Positions 1-8,251 of a stretch of DNA of 64,000 bases are shown one piece after another. The notes beneath the pieces were generated by a model. It was not told the DNA's origin. It did no database searches and was given only the letters and a program-made list of their open reading frames with translations. A program made the position numbers and the translations under genes. The stretch is from Chryseobacterium sp. S0630 (GTDB lineage: Bacteria; Bacteroidota; Bacteroidia; Flavobacteriales; Weeksellaceae). The stretch's first letter is position 1. Every line of letters begins with the position of its first letter. The stretch spans positions 92,147 through 156,146 of the forward strand of contig NZ_JAMZGF010000003.1 in assembly GCF_024158915.1 (NCBI RefSeq), in the 5' to 3' direction.

Positions 1-37
1 GACAGAATTTCTGTTTGATAATAAAATTAATGAGTGT

Positions 38-67
38 AGAGGTCAGAATTTTGGCCTCTTTTTCTTT
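38..67 (+). terminator. Rho-independent terminator of a gene left of the window
   Basis: AGAGGTC at 38-44 can pair with GGCCTCT at 53-59 (one G-U pair) across an 8-base loop. A T-rich tract follows. The upstream gene lies outside the window. Confidence 0.6.
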
Positions 68-193
68 TTTTAGCACCTTAAAGTCACGAAAAATAGTTAT
101 TGCGAATGTTGTTTATATTCAATAGATTTGAATACGATCTGATTCAAAATAGAGTGAAGAGATCATCAATAAAAACTAAAACCAAATTATAGT

Positions 194-1951
194 ATGGAAA
201 AGAAAGCTTCCTTAATCAATTGTCATGCTCATATTTTTACGGGTGATCATGTTCCTCCCTACTTAGCCAAAACATTTCTTCCATGGCCTTTGTATTATAT
301 TTTGTCTCTATCAATAATTGTTAAGGGATTTAGATTTTACTTTGACACTCTCGAGAAATACAGGTTTAAACCAAGATACAAGCGCATTGAAGCCTTATTA
401 TATTATATCAGGATTCAGGCTAGCAGAACGGTAGTAGGACAAATAGTAGCTATTTTATTGGGGGTACTTTTAGCAATAAATGTATTTTATATTATTTATG
501 ATTGGATTGGTTTAATAGGCTTTGCGCCTTCAATTTTAGGTAAAGAACTACTTAAGATAAGGTCTTTCTTGGAATCTTATCATGTAGTACAAAATTTCCA
601 ATCATTTTATATCCAGATAATATTGATTCTTATTTTTTTGATACTTTTTAAAAGTGGTAGAAATTTTATTTTTTTCATCCTAAAAAAAATATATGCTTTT
701 TTAGGAATTCTTCCTGGAAGGCAGACTAAAGAACTTTTGGAGAGGTATTTAAATATAGGAAGGTATGCCTTTCATAGACAACAAAGTTCTACCTATATGG
801 ATCTCCGAGATCAATACCCTAAAAATACAGGATTTGTTATCCTTCCAATGGATATGGAGTATATGGAAGCTGGAAAGTTAAAAAAAGGAAGCGGTTATCT
901 TGATCAGATGGCAGAACTTGTTAAACTGAAACAGAATAAAGAGTTATCGGATTTTATTTTTCCTTTTGTTTTTGCAGACCCAAGACGTTTAGAAGAACAG
1001 GATGATTATTTTAGCTATGAGATTATAAATAACCATGTTGAACTATTGGATTGTCTTGTAAAAGATTATATTATGGATTATCATTTTAGTGGATTTAAGA
1101 TTTACCCCGCCTTAGGATATTATCCATTTGATGAAAGATTACTGCCCTTATGGAAATATGCTGCGGATAATAATTTACCTATCATCACCCACTGTATAAA
1201 GGGGACAATTTTTTATAGAGGAACTAAAAAGAAGCAGTGGGATAGACATCCTATTTTTCAACAAAATATCGGAAGTGAATTATATGAGCCACTTTTGTTG
1301 AAACAAACTAAGAATATTGATTTTATAAACAATTTCACACATCCGTTAAACTATTTATGTTTACTAGATGAAACACTGCTGAGAAAAGTGGTGAAGGATG
1401 CAAAAGATCCCAAAATTCGCGAGTTATTTGGATATACTAATGAAGAAACTGAGCTCTCCTGTAATTTAAGCAAACTAAAGATTTGTTTTGCACATTATGG
1501 TGGAGATGATGAATGGAAGCGGTTTCTCGAGATGGAACGCTATGATTTCAGTAAACAGATCATTACACATCCTGATAGAGGGATTAAGTTTTTTCCAGAG
1601 AAAAATGAAAAACCAACTCCTGGAAAAATGGAACAATTATGGAAATATGTTGATTGGTATTCCCTTATTTCAAGTATGATGTTACAGTATGAAAATGTTT
1701 ATGCAGATATCAGCTATATTGTACATAGCGATGAAATCCATCCTTTACTGAAACACTCATTAAAGAATGTAAAGCTTAAGGATAAAATACTTTTTGGTAC
1801 CGATTTTTATGTTGTGAGAAATCATAAAACTGAAAAATATATGGTAGCGGAATGTTATCATAACCTTGGTGATGTGGAGCTAGACACCATTGCCTATATT
1901 AATCCTAAACGTTTTTTGTTTAACAATATTCATGGTGATATTAAAATTTAG
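194..1951 (+). CDS. Amidohydrolase-family protein with membrane segments inserted after the HxH motif
   Basis: The 585-residue protein carries the metal-ligand pattern of the amidohydrolase-2 (TIM-barrel) family: HAH at residues 11-13, Lys302 in FKIYPALGY, His333 in THC, His434 in FAHYGG and Asp537 in FGTDF. This pattern suggests a metal-dependent hydrolase or decarboxylase; the substrate is unknown. Between the first strand (HAH) and the rest of the barrel lies a hydrophobic region, about residues 29-46, 83-104, 138-152 and 157-170, that looks like three or four membrane helices. Family members are normally soluble and about 300 residues long. The insertion would tether the catalytic barrel to the inner membrane. 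The ATG at 194 is chosen because the HxH motif follows within 11 residues. A double terminator follows and the gene seems monocistronic. Confidence 0.75.
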   Translation: MEKKASLINCHAHIFTGDHVPPYLAKTFLPWPLYYILSLSIIVKGFRFYFDTLEKYRFKPRYKRIEALLYYIRIQASRTVVGQIVAILLGVLLAINVFYIIYDWIGLIGFAPSILGKELLKIRSFLESYHVVQNFQSFYIQIILILIFLILFKSGRNFIFFILKKIYAFLGILPGRQTKELLERYLNIGRYAFHRQQSSTYMDLRDQYPKNTGFVILPMDMEYMEAGKLKKGSGYLDQMAELVKLKQNKELSDFIFPFVFADPRRLEEQDDYFSYEIINNHVELLDCLVKDYIMDYHFSGFKIYPALGYYPFDERLLPLWKYAADNNLPIITHCIKGTIFYRGTKKKQWDRHPIFQQNIGSELYEPLLLKQTKNIDFINNFTHPLNYLCLLDETLLRKVVKDAKDPKIRELFGYTNEETELSCNLSKLKICFAHYGGDDEWKRFLEMERYDFSKQIITHPDRGIKFFPEKNEKPTPGKMEQLWKYVDWYSLISSMMLQYENVYADISYIVHSDEIHPLLKHSLKNVKLKDKILFGTDFYVVRNHKTEKYMVAECYHNLGDVELDTIAYINPKRFLFNNIHGDIKI

Positions 1952-2099
1952 AAGATGAGAGTTCAATTTCCAATTTTAATAGAAGGAATGTAATGACATC
2001 GATTGGAATTTATGAACTATAAGAAATAGTCCACTAGAGGCTGCAATGTTTTTGATATACATTAAAAATTTTATCAAATGTATTATTTAAAATCTATGC

Positions 2100-2137
2100 A
2101 AAAAGATGGACACGAGAATAATCGTGTCCATCTTTTT
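2100..2137 (+). terminator. Terminator after the amidohydrolase
   Basis: AAAAAGATGGACACGA (2100-2115) pairs perfectly with TCGTGTCCATCTTTTT (2122-2137) around a 6-base loop. With A- and T-rich flanks it should work in both directions. Confidence 0.8.
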
Positions 2138-2141
2138 GCAA

Positions 2142-2173
2142 AAAAATCGGTAATTTTAAAATTACCGATTTTT
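2142..2173 (-). terminator. Terminator of the JAB/RadC-like gene
   Basis: AAAAATCGGTAATTTT is followed directly by its complement AAAATTACCGATTTTT. It sits just past the 3' end of the minus-strand gene, back to back with the hairpin at 2100-2137. Confidence 0.7.
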
Positions 2174-2187
2174 CAGTGAGTATAGGG

Positions 2188-2631
2188 TTATAATTTTCCT
2201 TCATCAGCAAATGATAAGTAGTCCTCTGAGGTCAAAATACAATGATCCAGCAAGTTTATATTTAACAGTTGGGCAGCCTCCTTTATTTTGTGTGTAATGC
2301 TTATGTCTTCACGTGAAGGTGTCAGATTTCCGGAAGGGTGGTTGTGAGCTATTATAAATGACACGGCATTGCATAATAAGGCTCCCTGCATAATGATTCT
2401 GATATCAACGAGAGAAGACGTAATTCCAGATTCTGAAATTTTTTGTATTCCTAATACCTTATTAGCCTGATTCATATACATTGAATAAAATGACTCTCTG
2501 TAATCGATCTGATCTTCATCAAAATGTTCCCGAAAAATATCTGCAGCATCTTGAGAGTTCAATACTTCTTTTTCAGTGTTTCCTTTTCTTGTGTAAATCA
2601 ATTTGATCTCATTTACGATATTGTATTTCAT
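2188..2631 (-). CDS. JAB/MPN domain RadC-like protein, short form
   Basis: The 147-residue protein consists almost only of the C-terminal MPN domain of the RadC family. The JAMM zinc motif is seen as HNHPSGN followed by SREDISIT, and the terminal LDHCILTSEDYLSFADEG is typical of the family. The N-terminal helix-hairpin-helix of full RadC (about 220 residues) is absent. Short forms like this are common on Bacteroidota conjugative and integrative elements, where they are annotated as DNA repair protein though no repair role has been established. No other mobility genes are seen nearby, so it may be a relic of an element. Confidence 0.85.
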   Translation of the reverse strand: MKYNIVNEIKLIYTRKGNTEKEVLNSQDAADIFREHFDEDQIDYRESFYSMYMNQANKVLGIQKISESGITSSLVDIRIIMQGALLCNAVSFIIAHNHPSGNLTPSREDISITHKIKEAAQLLNINLLDHCILTSEDYLSFADEGKL

Positions 2632-3240
2632 TGTGATTGCCCTGAGTACGGCAGAGTCTTATATTTCCCGTACTTAATTTAAACGGTATTTTATTTAAAA
2701 CATAATTGAACTATTCCATAACTTTTTTAGGTCAAAAGCTTTTTAATATTTTCTCTTCCCCTTACTCTCCAAGCCATCTTAGGCTTTAATCAATATTTTT
2801 CAAAAGAAAACCGGAAAAAAGAAAGCAGATATGAACTGTTGTCAATAGTATCAAACAAAAGGAAACGGAATAATTGGAGGGTACCTTTAGAGAGGAGACC
2901 GTTTATGCCGTAGTCTTTTGGTGGCATAAGCGATGGCTGACAGCAATACCTTAGCTGCCTTTTTACCGGTTGACTATGAAAAATTTTTATAGATTGTTTA
3001 TCTTGAATTTTCCATTTAGGAATTACTTATTTGATATATTATCATTTGTATATACATTATAAATACACTATGTTTACAATGTTCATTTAAAATCTCACTC
3101 TGATATGAAGGCTGGTTCTTTCAACGATTAAGGAAGGTATCAAAACCGATTTTAATAATACCGGACTTAAGACTTACCCAATGTATTAGGCCTTTACTCC
3201 ATAGAATTTTAATAACAATATTTAAATACAAATAATAGAA
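2632..3240. other. 609-bp intergenic region with a possible gene remnant
   Basis: There is no intact gene here. It holds upstream regions of the RadC-like gene and of the Crp-family gene, a short basic coding remnant at 2887-2973 on the minus strand, and otherwise AT-rich sequence. Confidence 0.5.
2887..2973 (-). pseudogene. Possible remnant of a small basic protein
   Basis: Reading the minus strand from 2973 gives a 28-codon open stretch ending in a stop at 2887-2889. It includes GKKAAKVLLSAIAYATKRLR, which has a protein-like composition (Lys/Arg plus Ala/Leu). A stop codon lies directly upstream in frame and no start codon is available. It may be the tail of a lost mobile-element gene beside the RadC-like gene. 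The family is not recognised. Confidence 0.25.
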
Positions 3241-3828
3241 ATGAGTAATGAGTTTGAAAATTACTTATCCTCAACAGGACAACTATCAGCTGAGGAAATC
3301 ACCTTTTCTTTACAGTTTTTTAAACCGATTCGTTTAAAAAAAGGAGACTTTTTTATTCGTGAGAACGAATCATGCCGTTATATTGGATTTATCGCTAGTG
3401 GAGCTGTAAAGGCATATACTCTAGACAAGGAGGGGAAAGAAAATGTAACATGTTTCAAGTTTGATAATGAGTTTATTACCTCTTTTCAAGAGTTTGTACA
3501 ACAGAAGAAATCAATAAGGAGCATCAGGGCTATAGAAGATAGTATAATTTATGGAATTAATTTTCCAGATTATCAACAGCTGCTTACCCACATGACTGCT
3601 TGGAACGAAGTGATAAAATCAGTGATGCAGCGTGAATATAGCCAAAAAGAACACTATATGATTAATTATAATAATAGGCCTGCTTTAGATAAATATAGTC
3701 ATGTTCTCACTAACGAACCTATACTCATAAAGCGAGTTACAACTCAGGATCTGGCATCCTACCTTGGCATTACTCAGCGATCGCTTACACGGGCAAAGGC
3801 ACAAATACACAGATCCAAAATATTATAG
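3241..3828 (+). CDS. Crp/Fnr-family transcriptional regulator
   Basis: The 195-residue protein has an N-terminal cyclic-nucleotide-binding-like beta roll (about residues 20-120, including KKGDFFIRENES and YIGFIASGAVKAY) and a C-terminal winged helix (about 150-195) with the recognition-helix signature TTQDLASYLGITQRSLTRAK. Fnr-type cysteine clusters are absent, so it is not an iron-sulfur sensor. Flavobacteria carry many such orphan Crp-like regulators. It is 54 bp upstream of a metallo-beta-lactamase-fold hydrolase on the same strand and the two are probably co-transcribed. Confidence 0.85.
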   Translation: MSNEFENYLSSTGQLSAEEITFSLQFFKPIRLKKGDFFIRENESCRYIGFIASGAVKAYTLDKEGKENVTCFKFDNEFITSFQEFVQQKKSIRSIRAIEDSIIYGINFPDYQQLLTHMTAWNEVIKSVMQREYSQKEHYMINYNNRPALDKYSHVLTNEPILIKRVTTQDLASYLGITQRSLTRAKAQIHRSKIL

Positions 3829-3882
3829 GACAAATGTCCTTATGTTATCTTAGTTAGCACTGTAGATTTGTACAAAAAAAAT

Positions 3883-4566
3883 ATGCTACGTCAAATTGCT
3901 CACGAAGTATTTCAGATTTCATTAATGCCCCGAAATAGTATCAATTGCTATATAATTGAAGGTGTATTGATTGATTCCGGAATACGGAGTTCATATACCG
4001 CTGTTAAGAAAGCTGTCCAAAAAATTTCTGTTTATCAACATATACTGACTCACGCTCATGCAGATCATCAGGGTTGTAGTGATCAGATTTGCGCTGAGTT
4101 TGAAATACCATTACTCTGTCACCCTAACGAAGTTTTTAGAACTGAAACAGGTATAGTAACCAACGACTATCCGAGTCCACAGCATTGGATAGCAAAGCTT
4201 CAGCAAAAGTACTGGGCAGGTCAGGGACATAAAGTACAGCAAACAATTGTTGAAAATGATATCATTGGAAATTTTAGAGTAATAGAGACCCCTGGCCATT
4301 CAGGAGGTCATATTTCTTTATTCCGTGAGCGGGATGGAGTATTGATTATTGGAGATGTGGCAACAAATATGAATTTGCTTACCACAGCAGTTGGTTTGAA
4401 GCTTCCGCCCAATATTTTTACATCAGATCAAAAGCGAAATATCCAATCGCTCGAGAAGTTAGCAAAACTTAACCCTGCTATTATCTGCTTTGGTCATGGC
4501 CCCGTTATGCGAAATACTGATCGGAAGTTTGAAAAATTTGTAAAGAACTGTAGCGTTTCTGGTTAA
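3883..4566 (+). CDS. Metallo-beta-lactamase-fold hydrolase
   Basis: The zinc-binding motif HAHADH is followed by GCSDQI, ETPGHSGGHISLF, IIGDVATN and a final FGHGPV. These give all five conserved regions of the MBL superfamily, glyoxalase-II-like branch. The likely role is hydrolysis of a thioester or similar small substrate in the cytoplasm; the exact substrate cannot be read from sequence. An ATG at 3883 is chosen. A TTG at 3868 would add five residues and is less likely. It follows the Crp-family gene closely and probably shares its transcript. Confidence 0.8.
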   Translation: MLRQIAHEVFQISLMPRNSINCYIIEGVLIDSGIRSSYTAVKKAVQKISVYQHILTHAHADHQGCSDQICAEFEIPLLCHPNEVFRTETGIVTNDYPSPQHWIAKLQQKYWAGQGHKVQQTIVENDIIGNFRVIETPGHSGGHISLFRERDGVLIIGDVATNMNLLTTAVGLKLPPNIFTSDQKRNIQSLEKLAKLNPAIICFGHGPVMRNTDRKFEKFVKNCSVSG

Positions 4567-4674
4567 AAATAGAACATAATGAAATTGTTTGCGTTGTATT
4601 GTTCCTATCTGAAAATTCATGATGTGAATCTTAAATTTAGCTCGTACTTTTTTATAAAGATTAGCAAAAAAATG

Positions 4675-4682
4675 TATATTTG
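4675..4682 (+). promoter_or_regulatory. Promoter -7 element of the lysC leader
   Basis: TATATTTG matches the Bacteroidota -7 consensus TAnnTTTG. Transcription would start about 4688-4690, just ahead of the leader-peptide ATG at 4700. Confidence 0.55.
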
Positions 4683-4699
4683 CCCAGCAAAAAAAGAAA

Positions 4700-4756
4700 A
4701 TGATAGTATCTAACTTAAAAAAAGGAAAGAAACAGTACTTACGTCCAACGTCGTGA
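4700..4756 (+). CDS. Lysine-rich leader peptide of the aspartate kinase attenuator
   Basis: An 18-codon frame encodes MIVSNLKKGKKQYLRPTS, with four lysine codons within five positions (AAA AAA GGA AAG AAA). It sits between a consensus promoter and a terminator directly upstream of aspartate kinase, the first enzyme of lysine synthesis. This is the arrangement of an amino-acid-sensing leader peptide: scarcity of charged lysyl-tRNA would stall the ribosome at the lysine run. The stop codon overlaps the 5' arm of a proposed antiterminator (4750-4756). The function is inferred from architecture. Confidence 0.65.
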   Translation: MIVSNLKKGKKQYLRPTS

Positions 4757-4809
4757 GTCATTTTCCTATTGGTTAGAAATTAAATAAAAAAGGAGCTTGT
4801 CATCACGAC
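4750..4809 (+). promoter_or_regulatory. Antiterminator pairing in the lysC attenuator
   Basis: GTCGTGA at 4750-4756, overlapping the leader stop codon, is the exact complement of TCACGAC at 4803-4809, which forms the loop and 3' arm of the terminator hairpin. The two pairings exclude each other. A ribosome stalled on the lysine codons leaves GTCGTGA free to break the terminator. A ribosome at the stop codon covers it and lets the terminator form. Confidence 0.6.
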
Positions 4810-4823
4810 AGGCTCTTTTTTTT
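4793..4823 (+). terminator. Attenuator terminator upstream of lysC
   Basis: GAGCTTGTC (4793-4801) pairs with GACAGGCTC (4807-4815), with one G-U pair and a 5-base loop, followed by eight T residues. It lies 30 bp before the aspartate kinase ATG, so it would control read-through into that gene. Confidence 0.8.
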
Positions 4824-4852
4824 ATTGATAAAAATTAACAATTAATCTTATT

Positions 4853-6172
4853 ATGAAAGTATTGAAATTTGGAGGGACCTCAGTAGGAAGTCCGGAACGT
4901 ATCCAGCAATTATTGCCAATAATCAGATCTCAGCAATCAGATAAACATCTTGTGGTTTTGTCAGCTGTTTCAGGTACGACAAATGATTTGGTGAAATTAT
5001 CTGAGCTATATGAAAACAAAGATATTGAAGCAGCCTACAAGCATATTGATGGATTACAGCAGAAATATATAAAATTTGTAAATGAGTTGTTTAAAACTGA
5101 AAAAGGAATTTTGGAAGCTTTAGCTTTTATAGACAAGATTTTTGATCTTTTTTATCAGTTCAAACATAAAAATTTTTCTTCTACAGCAGAACGTATTATT
5201 CTTGCACAAGGTGAGATTATTTCAACCACCCTTTTTCATTTATACTTAAAGGAAAAAGAAGTTTCTTCTATATTATTATCAGCATTAGATTTCATGGTAA
5301 TTGATGAAGATAAGGAACCCGATATTGATAAAATAAGAAAACAGGCAGCTCTTGAAATTGCAAAATATCCGGAAGATACTTTATTTATTACCCAAGGGTA
5401 TATATGCAGAAATGCTCAGGGTGAAATTGATAATCTGCAAAGGGGAGGTTCTGATTATACCGCTTCCTTGCTGGGAGCAGCATTGCAGACAGAAGAAATT
5501 CAAATCTGGACAGATATTGATGGTTTTCATAATAATGATCCGAGATATGTACAGAATACAAAATCTATAGCCAGACTTAGTTTTGATGAAGCTGCTGAAC
5601 TATCATATTTTGGCGCTAAAATCCTTCATCCCCAAAGTGTGTTTCCTGCCAGAAAATATAATGTTCCTGTAAGGTTACTAGATACAATGAATCCCTCTGC
5701 CCTTGGAACGTTGATTTCTGGAGAGGCTACCAATCAAAATCAAATTGTGGCAATAGCTGCTAAAGATGGAATCACGGCTATCCGTATTCAATCCTCACGT
5801 ATGCTGATGGCCTATGGTTTTTTAAGAAAGGTTTTTGAAATTTTTGAACGATACAAAACACCTATAGATATGATTACAACTTCTGAAGTAGCTGTTTCTC
5901 TTACCATTGATCACACGGAAAATCTTTCTGAAATTATAAGAGAACTAAACACCTTTTCTGCTGTTGAAATTGACAGTGAGCAATCTATTATATGTATTGT
6001 GGGTGATTTCAGGAAAAATAATCATGGATATGCAACCATTGTGTCTGAAGCAGTAAAGCATATTCCAATACGAATGATTTCCTACGGAGGAAGTGAAAAT
6101 AATATTTCATTATTAGTTCCTTCAGTTTTTAAGGTAGAAGCTTTGAGATCACTGCATAACAGACTGTTTTAG
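4853..6172 (+). CDS. lysC: Aspartate kinase (monofunctional)
   Basis: The enzyme phosphorylates L-aspartate, the committed step to lysine, diaminopimelate, threonine and methionine. The 439-residue protein has the kinase signature VLKFGGTSVGS at the N-terminus, the nucleotide-binding segment GGSDYTASLLGAAL, IWTDIDGF and YFGAKILHP. A regulatory part follows from about residue 300 with two ACT-like repeats (ITAIRIQSSRML; IDMITTSEVAVSL). There is no homoserine dehydrogenase domain, so this is the monofunctional form. The lysine-rich leader peptide and terminator upstream suggest control by lysine supply, which supports the lysC assignment. Confidence 0.9.
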   Translation: MKVLKFGGTSVGSPERIQQLLPIIRSQQSDKHLVVLSAVSGTTNDLVKLSELYENKDIEAAYKHIDGLQQKYIKFVNELFKTEKGILEALAFIDKIFDLFYQFKHKNFSSTAERIILAQGEIISTTLFHLYLKEKEVSSILLSALDFMVIDEDKEPDIDKIRKQAALEIAKYPEDTLFITQGYICRNAQGEIDNLQRGGSDYTASLLGAALQTEEIQIWTDIDGFHNNDPRYVQNTKSIARLSFDEAAELSYFGAKILHPQSVFPARKYNVPVRLLDTMNPSALGTLISGEATNQNQIVAIAAKDGITAIRIQSSRMLMAYGFLRKVFEIFERYKTPIDMITTSEVAVSLTIDHTENLSEIIRELNTFSAVEIDSEQSIICIVGDFRKNNHGYATIVSEAVKHIPIRMISYGGSENNISLLVPSVFKVEALRSLHNRLF

Positions 6173-6218
6173 AAAAATATTTAGGTAGTGAAGAAGGTAA
6201 AAATAATATAAAATTTGA

Positions 6219-6365
6219 TTCAAGTTAGCGATATCAAAATGTACCACAAAAATCGAAATTTCTTTAAACGGTGATGTATATGGCACAGGCATTGTTAATG
6301 TTAAAAGAAGTTTTGAAGAGAAAACTTGTTTAACACCACATCACTTTACTTATAATTCATTTTGA
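6219..6365 (+). pseudogene. Possible start-less gene fragment
   Basis: The frame from 6219 to the TGA at 6363-6365 is open for 48 codons and reads like real protein (for example CTTKIEISLNGDVYGTGIVN and KRSFEEKTCLTPHHFTYNSF). It has no start codon and a stop lies just upstream. It may be the tail of a decayed gene. A terminator lies seven bases downstream. The family is not recognised. Confidence 0.3.
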
Positions 6366-6371
6366 ACTTTT

Positions 6372-6400
6372 ACCTCCCTATTGACACGGGAGGTTTTTTT
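6372..6400 (+). terminator. Rho-independent terminator
   Basis: ACCTCCC (6372-6378) pairs with GGGAGGT (6388-6394) and a run of T follows. It probably ends the lysC transcript, or that of the fragment before it. Confidence 0.7.
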
Positions 6401-6558
6401 ATATAAGAATATCTCGGAGAAGAATATACATTTGATGTAATGATAGTAAGAAACCTTGCTACCATTCATTACAAGAAAAAATAATAAATCAATATCTTTG
6501 AAAAGAATAAGCAAATGATGATTCTGATGCAAACAGAAAATCGTTTTTAAATAAAATT

Positions 6559-7359
6559 ATGGAACAAATCAAATTAATTGTGACGGATATGGATGGAACC
6601 TTTCTCAATTCCAGCCATGAAATGAGTCCCGAGTTTGCAGAAGTTTACAAAGAACTGAAAAAAAGGAATATCCTGTTTGTACCGGCAAGTGGCAGACAGA
6701 TGCCGGGGATTACCCATTATTTTGAAGAAATAGAAAGTGAGATTGGTTTTATAGCTGAAAACGGCGGCTATGTTATCTATAAAGACCAGGAACTTTTTGC
6801 TGATATACTGGAATACAAATATATTGTTGAGATCATCAAAGCTGTTCGTGAAATACCAAGCGCAAAAGCTGTATTATCCGCTAAAAAAATGGCTTATTAT
6901 GAGACCGAAGATCAGCAATTTGTAGATTTTTTCTCAAAGTATTATACCGAAAATATGAAAATGGATGATCTTACGAAAAAAATTGATGATACAGTTTTTA
7001 AAATAGCAGTCTATCATCCTGATGGTTCAGAAAAACACCTTTATCCCGCTCTTAAAAAATTTGAAGAATTCGGTCTCGAGGTAGTTATTTCAGGAGCGCA
7101 TTGGCTGGATGTTATGAATAAAAATATCAATAAAGGGAATGCTCTTAAAATCTTACAGAAATCTTTGGATATTTCTCCTGAAAATACAATGGCTTTCGGG
7201 GATTATATGAACGATATAGAAATGCTGAAGAATGCCAAATACTCTTATGCCATGAAAAATGCGCATCCGAATGTAAAGCAGATCGCTAATTTTGAAGCAT
7301 GTACCAATGATAGCTTCGGGGTTCTGAAAACAATTAAAGATTATCTGCATTTGAATTGA
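6559..7359 (+). CDS. Cof-type HAD-IIB family phosphatase
   Basis: The 266-residue protein shows the four HAD motifs: the nucleophile and acid aspartates in VTDMDGTFL, the motif II region PASGRQMP, the lysine in NKGNALKILQ and the acidic motif IV in FGDYMNDIEML. A C2B-type cap domain lies in the middle (about residues 85-190). Cof-like enzymes hydrolyse sugar phosphates, pyridoxal phosphate or flavin phosphates; the substrate cannot be assigned here. The gene stands alone. Confidence 0.9.
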   Translation: MEQIKLIVTDMDGTFLNSSHEMSPEFAEVYKELKKRNILFVPASGRQMPGITHYFEEIESEIGFIAENGGYVIYKDQELFADILEYKYIVEIIKAVREIPSAKAVLSAKKMAYYETEDQQFVDFFSKYYTENMKMDDLTKKIDDTVFKIAVYHPDGSEKHLYPALKKFEEFGLEVVISGAHWLDVMNKNINKGNALKILQKSLDISPENTMAFGDYMNDIEMLKNAKYSYAMKNAHPNVKQIANFEACTNDSFGVLKTIKDYLHLN

Positions 7360-7392
7360 AATTTCCTGAAAACTATAATACCAGAAACACCA

Positions 7393-7600
7393 TTAAATAT
7401 AAGGATATGAACAAGTCAACAGTATTTCCGGAATTGAAGAACTAAAGTTTTCGAAAACTAGATTCCCTTCAAAATTGATCCTTTTCAACACTGAAAAGAA
7501 TTCTTGCCAATTGACGTTGCCTTCTCCCAATATATCCCGGTGAGATTCTTTAACATGAATATGTTTCAACATTTTCCGGATCTGATAATCGGGGCATAAA
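7393..7600 (-). pseudogene. Truncated sugar phosphate isomerase/epimerase (xylose isomerase-like TIM barrel)
   Basis: The minus strand from about 7600 to the stop at 7393-7395 encodes a C-terminal barrel fragment, including MLKHIHVKESHRDILGEGNV and NWQEFFSVLKRINFEGNLVF followed by ENFSSSIPEI. HIHVKES...GEGxVNW...L...F.G..V.E is typical of the AP-endonuclease-2/xylose-isomerase-like family. An in-frame stop just upstream and the absence of the other 200 or so residues show a decayed gene. It lies in a gene-poor, repeat-bearing stretch. Confidence 0.65.
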
Positions 7601-8224
7601 AATTATTTTCTCCTGTTTTTCAATTAAATACTAATTTTATTGTAATGCTAAAGTAAATTTATCTTAAAAGTACTTTTACAAGATGATTGTAATAAATTTC
7701 GTATTTTTACAACATAGAGTTACGAAGGCAATACTTTGAAAGCAAGTGAAATGCGCAACATTACCAAATCGTTACCTTTATTTTGCAAAACCTCGCAAAC
7801 CATTATTCAATAACGTTTCTGTAGAGAATGTCCTACTTATATATTAAAAATAGGATATGAAGAGATAATGATTTTATGATGAAAATTAATATTTCAGAAA
7901 ATGAATTTTAAGGAAAAATATTAATTAAAAAAATACATTGAAATTACCAATACTTACGGCATGAATTAACAGGTCGCTCCTCTGGAGCTATAATTTTAAA
8001 ACAAATACGTCCTATTAACAGTTAGCTCCTATTGGAGCTGAATTTGATCCCATCGGGATCTACTGTTAATAGAAAAAATGAAGTCTCCGTAATAAATAAA
8101 GCTCCAGAGGAGCGATCTGTTAATTATCCTTTAATCTAATTGGACACAATGCTTAAAAATATAGTCCATAATGAAATACTATTTTAATGCTCTTAAAAAT
8201 GTCTAATGTTTTTAGGCACGGAAA
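7601..8224. other. Gene-poor region with a composite repeat
   Basis: There is no convincing gene. It contains AT-rich sequence and the palindromic element at 7965-8124. A 25-codon open frame after about 7737 starting at a TTG resembles no known family and is not called. Confidence 0.5.
7965..8124. repeat. 160-bp composite palindromic element
   Basis: The ends are inverted: ATTAACAGGTCGCTCCTCTG at 7965-7984 (continuing GAGCT) is matched by the arm at 8100-8124 with one mismatch. A second inverted pair lies inside (CTATTAACAGT 8012-8022 with ACTGTTAATAG 8062-8072). Four local hairpins are present: GCTCC/GGAGC near 7976-7988, AGCTCC/GGAGCT at 8024-8039, GATCCC/GGGATC at 8046-8060 and GCTCC/GGAGC at 8101-8113. 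It resembles MITE- or REP-like repeats of Chryseobacterium and has no coding capacity. Confidence 0.8.
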
Positions 8225-8251
8225 ATGATTTACTTTTTAAAATTGATTTTA

